Shown piece after piece: positions 34,161-35,873 of a DNA stretch of 35,873 bases. Numbering within the stretch: position 1 is the stretch's first letter; the number at the start of each line of letters is the position of its first letter. The position numbers were made by a program, and so were the translations under genes. Under the pieces are notes generated by a model. That model did not search any database. It was not told the DNA's origin and saw only the letters and a list, made by a program, of their open reading frames with translations. The DNA is from Alphaproteobacteria bacterium HGW-Alphaproteobacteria-1. Lineage in GTDB: Bacteria; Pseudomonadota; Alphaproteobacteria; Rhodobacterales; Rhodobacteraceae. The stretch lies in NCBI GenBank assembly GCA_002842985.1, contig PHEQ01000032.1:1-35873 (forward strand). The letters run 5' to 3'.

Positions 34161-34511
34161 TCAGCTTGCCTTGTCGAGCAGGGCGAGCACCTCGTCGCTG
34201 TCCCGGTCGCGTTCGCCGCGCAGGCGCGTGACCTCGGCGCGCAGGCTGGCCAGTTCGCGGGCCTGACGGGCGGCAGCGGCGCGTTCGCCCGCCTCTCGGA
34301 TCCATTCCCAGATGAAGCCGACGATCAGACCGAAGGCGATGGCGCCAAAGATCACCACGAAAAGCGGCAGATCATAGGTCGGGTTGAGCGCGGCGAACCC
34401 GGCCAACTCGTCCGGGAGCACCCGCAGCGTGACCATGTTGCGATTGGCCAGCGCGATCAGAACGAGGGCAAGGCCGAAAATGGCGATCGAGGCGTATCGG
34501 ATATAGCGCAT
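34161..34511 (-). CDS. lapA: LapA-domain (DUF1049) inner-membrane protein
   Basis: A 116-residue protein with two membrane helices ([18 protein letters not shown] near residues 6-23 and [23 protein letters not shown] near 48-70), then a cytoplasmic coiled coil ([26 protein letters not shown]). This matches the LapA family. In enterobacteria LapA works with LapB in controlling LPS synthesis; lapB is not in this window, so that role is only possible. It lies 3 bases after ihfB and 7 before trpF, so it is certainly in the same transcript. The ihfB-lapA-trpF order is typical of Rhodobacterales. Confidence 0.88.
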   Translation of the reverse strand: MRYIRYASIAIFGLALVLIALANRNMVTLRVLPDELAGFAALNPTYDLPLFVVIFGAIAFGLIVGFIWEWIREAGERAAAARQARELASLRAEVTRLRGERDRDSDEVLALLDKAS

Positions 34512-34514
34512 GGA

Positions 34515-34796
34515 TCAGTGCCCGTTGAGCCGGTCGCGCAGAAGCTTGCCGGTCTTGAAGAAAGGGACGTGCTTTTCCTCGACATCGACGCTCTCGCCGG
34601 TGCGGGGATTGCGGCCGGTGCGCGCGTCACGTTTCTTGACCGAAAAGGCCCCGAAGCCGCGCAATTCGACCCGGTCTCCCCTGGCGAGCGCATCGGTGAT
34701 TTCGTTGAAGATGGTGTTCACGATCTTCTCGACATCGCGTTGATAGAGATGCGGGTTATCGTCGGCGATTTTCTGTATCAGTTCCGACCGGATCAT
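34515..34796 (-). CDS. ihfB: Integration host factor subunit beta
   Basis: DNA-bending nucleoid protein that acts as a heterodimer with IHF-alpha in transcription, replication and recombination. The 93-residue protein starts [17 protein letters not shown] and has the helical dimer core ([34 protein letters not shown]). The DNA-binding arm [10 protein letters not shown] follows, with its intercalating proline, and then the basic tail ([14 protein letters not shown]). ATG 34796 is the family start, with AAGGGGAG 7 bases upstream; the frame is open a further 80 codons but that part is the promoter region. A good promoter match lies about 50 bases upstream. Confidence 0.95.
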   Translation of the reverse strand: MIRSELIQKIADDNPHLYQRDVEKIVNTIFNEITDALARGDRVELRGFGAFSVKKRDARTGRNPRTGESVDVEEKHVPFFKTGKLLRDRLNGH

Positions 34797-34845
34797 TCGG
34801 CGGCTCCCCTTCGGCGTGGCTTGGCAGACATCATTATTGATCGCG

Positions 34846-34873
34846 ACTATAGCCAGAATGACGCGAAACCCAA
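34846..34873 (-). promoter_or_regulatory. Probable ihfB-lapA-trpF promoter
   Basis: On the minus strand TTGGGT (34868-34873), a 16-base spacer and TATAGT (34846-34851). The -10 matches consensus at five of six bases and the -35 is weaker. The predicted RNA start is about 40 bases before the ihfB ATG. Confidence 0.5.
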
Positions 34874-35066
34874 ATGGAAAGCTGGGGGCAAAGTGTGGAA
34901 AAGGCGGAAAATTTCCTGCAAGCGCGGTGGCGAACGCGATGAAGGCGCGTCCGCGGCGGACGGCGTGGGATGCAACCAAGGGCCGAGCGGGCTGATTCGC
35001 CGTGCGCCGATGGACATTCGGGCGATGGCGCATCATGCTGATGCCGGTCAGTCAGAGGGGCGGCGC
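34874..35066. other. Upstream region between ihfB promoter and nucleoside hydrolase
   Basis: 193 bases with no supported gene. A small hairpin (CGTCCG-CGG-CGGACG, near 34948-34963) is the only structure noticed; no clear plus-strand promoter is seen. Confidence 0.4.
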
Positions 35067-35798
35067 GTGGCGCGAAAGATCATCATCGATACCGACCCCG
35101 GTCAGGATGACGCCGTGGCGATCCTCATGGCGCTTGCCTCGGGCGAGGCGCTCGAGGTGCTGGGTCTGACCTGCGTGGCGGGCAACGTCCCGCTCGGATT
35201 GACGGCGCGCAACGCACGGCGGATCTGCGAGCTGGCCGGGCGGCGGGATGTGCCGGTGGTGGCAGGCTGCGACCGGCCCATGGGGCGTGCTCTGGTCACC
35301 GCGGAGCATGTGCATGGAGAGGACGGGTTGCGGGGCGTGGACCTGCCCGCGCCGACCATGCCGCTCGATCCGCGCCACGCGGTCGATTTCCTGATCGAGA
35401 CCCTGCGGGAGGCCGCACCGGGCAGCGTGACGCTGGTGGCTCTTGGCCCGCTCACCAATCTGGGCACGGCGTTTCGACGCGCGCCCGACATCGTGGCGCG
35501 GGTGGCGGAGATCGTCCTCATGGGGGGGGCGCATCGCGCGCTTGGCAATGTCACCCCGGCGGCGGAGTTCAACATCCATGTCGACCCGCAGGCAGCCGAT
35601 ATCGTGCTCTGCGCGGGCGCGCCCGTCACCATCGTGCCGCTCGACGTGACCCACAAGGCGCTGGTGACGCCCGCGCGCAACGCCGCCTTTGCCGCGCTGC
35701 GCACACGGGTGGGTCAGGTGGTGGCCGCGCTGACCAAGCCCACGGGCAGCGAGAGCGCACGCCATGGCGGGCAGGGAGTTATGCCCGAAAGTTGGTGA
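35067..35798 (+). pseudogene. Inosine/uridine-preferring nucleoside hydrolase, C-terminus replaced
   Basis: Nucleoside hydrolases cleave the N-glycosidic bond of ribonucleosides for base salvage. The N-terminus has the calcium-binding signature KIIIDTDPGQDDAVAILMAL, then GLTCVAGNVPLGLTARNARRICEL, the LVALGPLTNLGTA region and FNIHVDPQAADIVL. Homology runs to about VGQVVAALT (near 35733); the remaining codons (KPTGSESARHGGQ...) do not resemble the family. The frame closes at 35798 after 243 residues where about 310 are usual. The C-terminal calcium/active-site part (expected HDPCVIAYLL region) is absent, so the protein is probably inactive. GTG 35067 is the start, with GAGGGG 6 bases upstream. 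The downstream sequence is lower in GC, suggesting insertion of a mobile element. Confidence 0.78.
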
Positions 35799-35873
35799 TG
35801 GTCTGAAGTAGGCGGCATATCATGGCGGTGTTGAAGATGCCGTCAGTTCTCAGAGAGAAAAGGATATGCCACC
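35779..35873 (-). CDS. Possible C-terminal end of a gene on an inserted element (partial)
   Basis: On the minus strand a frame enters from the window edge and ends at TAA 35779-35781. It reads WHILFSLRTDGIF then NTAMICRLLQTITNFRA, about 30 residues of protein-like, hydrophobic/basic composition. The GC content of this stretch is clearly lower than the rest of the window. It could be the tail of a transposase. An opposite-strand ATG at 35866, preceded by AAAAGGAT, is the alternative reading. I do not recognise the family. Confidence 0.3.
   Translation of the reverse strand, partial: WHILFSLRTDGIFNTAMICRLLQTITNFRA

Noticed and set aside
34826..34846. IHF-binding site in the ihfB promoter region (GATCAATAATGATG)
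   Set aside because: It lacks the TTR part of the WATCAANNNNTTR consensus at the right spacing, so autoregulation cannot be claimed.
34797..35036. 80-codon N-terminal extension of IHF-beta
   Set aside because: The family start MIRSELIQK has a strong ribosome site at 34796 and the extension contains the predicted promoter.

Overview
The window (about 65% GC) reads as chromosome of an alphaproteobacterium of the Rhodobacteraceae, most likely the Roseobacter group. The reasons are Rhodobacterales-type proteins (class I aldolase, a split-S1 RNase E ending in KRRGWWSFG, a Zn-independent HemB, the ihfB-lapA-trpF order), GTG/TTG starts and a lack of AT-rich islands until the last 100 bases. No rRNA, tRNA or CRISPR was found. 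The protein identifications come from recalled family motifs; no database search was run.

Layout. 1-3.5 kb: 3' end of dxs, class I fructose-bisphosphate aldolase, dtd, a small heat-shock protein with an FNR-type box upstream, and divergent ccdA/tusA. 3.5-6.1 kb: rne (RNase E), broken into three reading frames. 6.5-9.6 kb: a DctB/DctD-like two-component pair whose response regulator lacks the GAFTGA loop. 9.6-13.2 kb: purQ, DUF3179 and DUF4336 proteins and two cyclophilins. 13.3-15.3 kb, plus strand: pgk and a short-chain dehydrogenase.

15.3-21.8 kb, minus strand: a tightly coupled eight-gene run. In transcription order it holds a 31-residue membrane peptide, XpaC, TelA, a DUF2927 lipoprotein with a HEELAQ motif, an SPFH protein fused to a GYF_2 domain, a small cytochrome b561-like membrane protein, a Zn-ribbon membrane protein and a nitroreductase. 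It combines the TelA/XpaC pair with the SPFH/Zn-ribbon pair otherwise known from PspA-type envelope-stress operons. It is the best candidate here for a poorly described system.

21.9-30.7 kb: mfd, a small membrane protein, hemB, a Tat/lipobox SYLF protein overlapping a DUF4202 gene, selO, and a decayed Rieske oxygenase. 30.8-33.4 kb: ilvI-ilvH. The leader carries a promoter, a leader peptide with the run IVLIV, an antiterminator and a terminator, which together make a transcription attenuator. Two perfect hairpins lie between the two genes. 33.5-34.8 kb: ihfB-lapA-trpF. 35.1 kb to the end: a nucleoside hydrolase whose C-terminus is replaced by lower-GC sequence, probably the edge of an inserted element.

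Most genes are housekeeping: glycolysis, isoprenoid, heme, purine, Trp and branched-chain amino acid synthesis, RNA decay and repair. The less usual content is the TelA operon, the regulatory RNA of ilvIH, and three damaged genes (rne, the Rieske gene and the nucleoside hydrolase).
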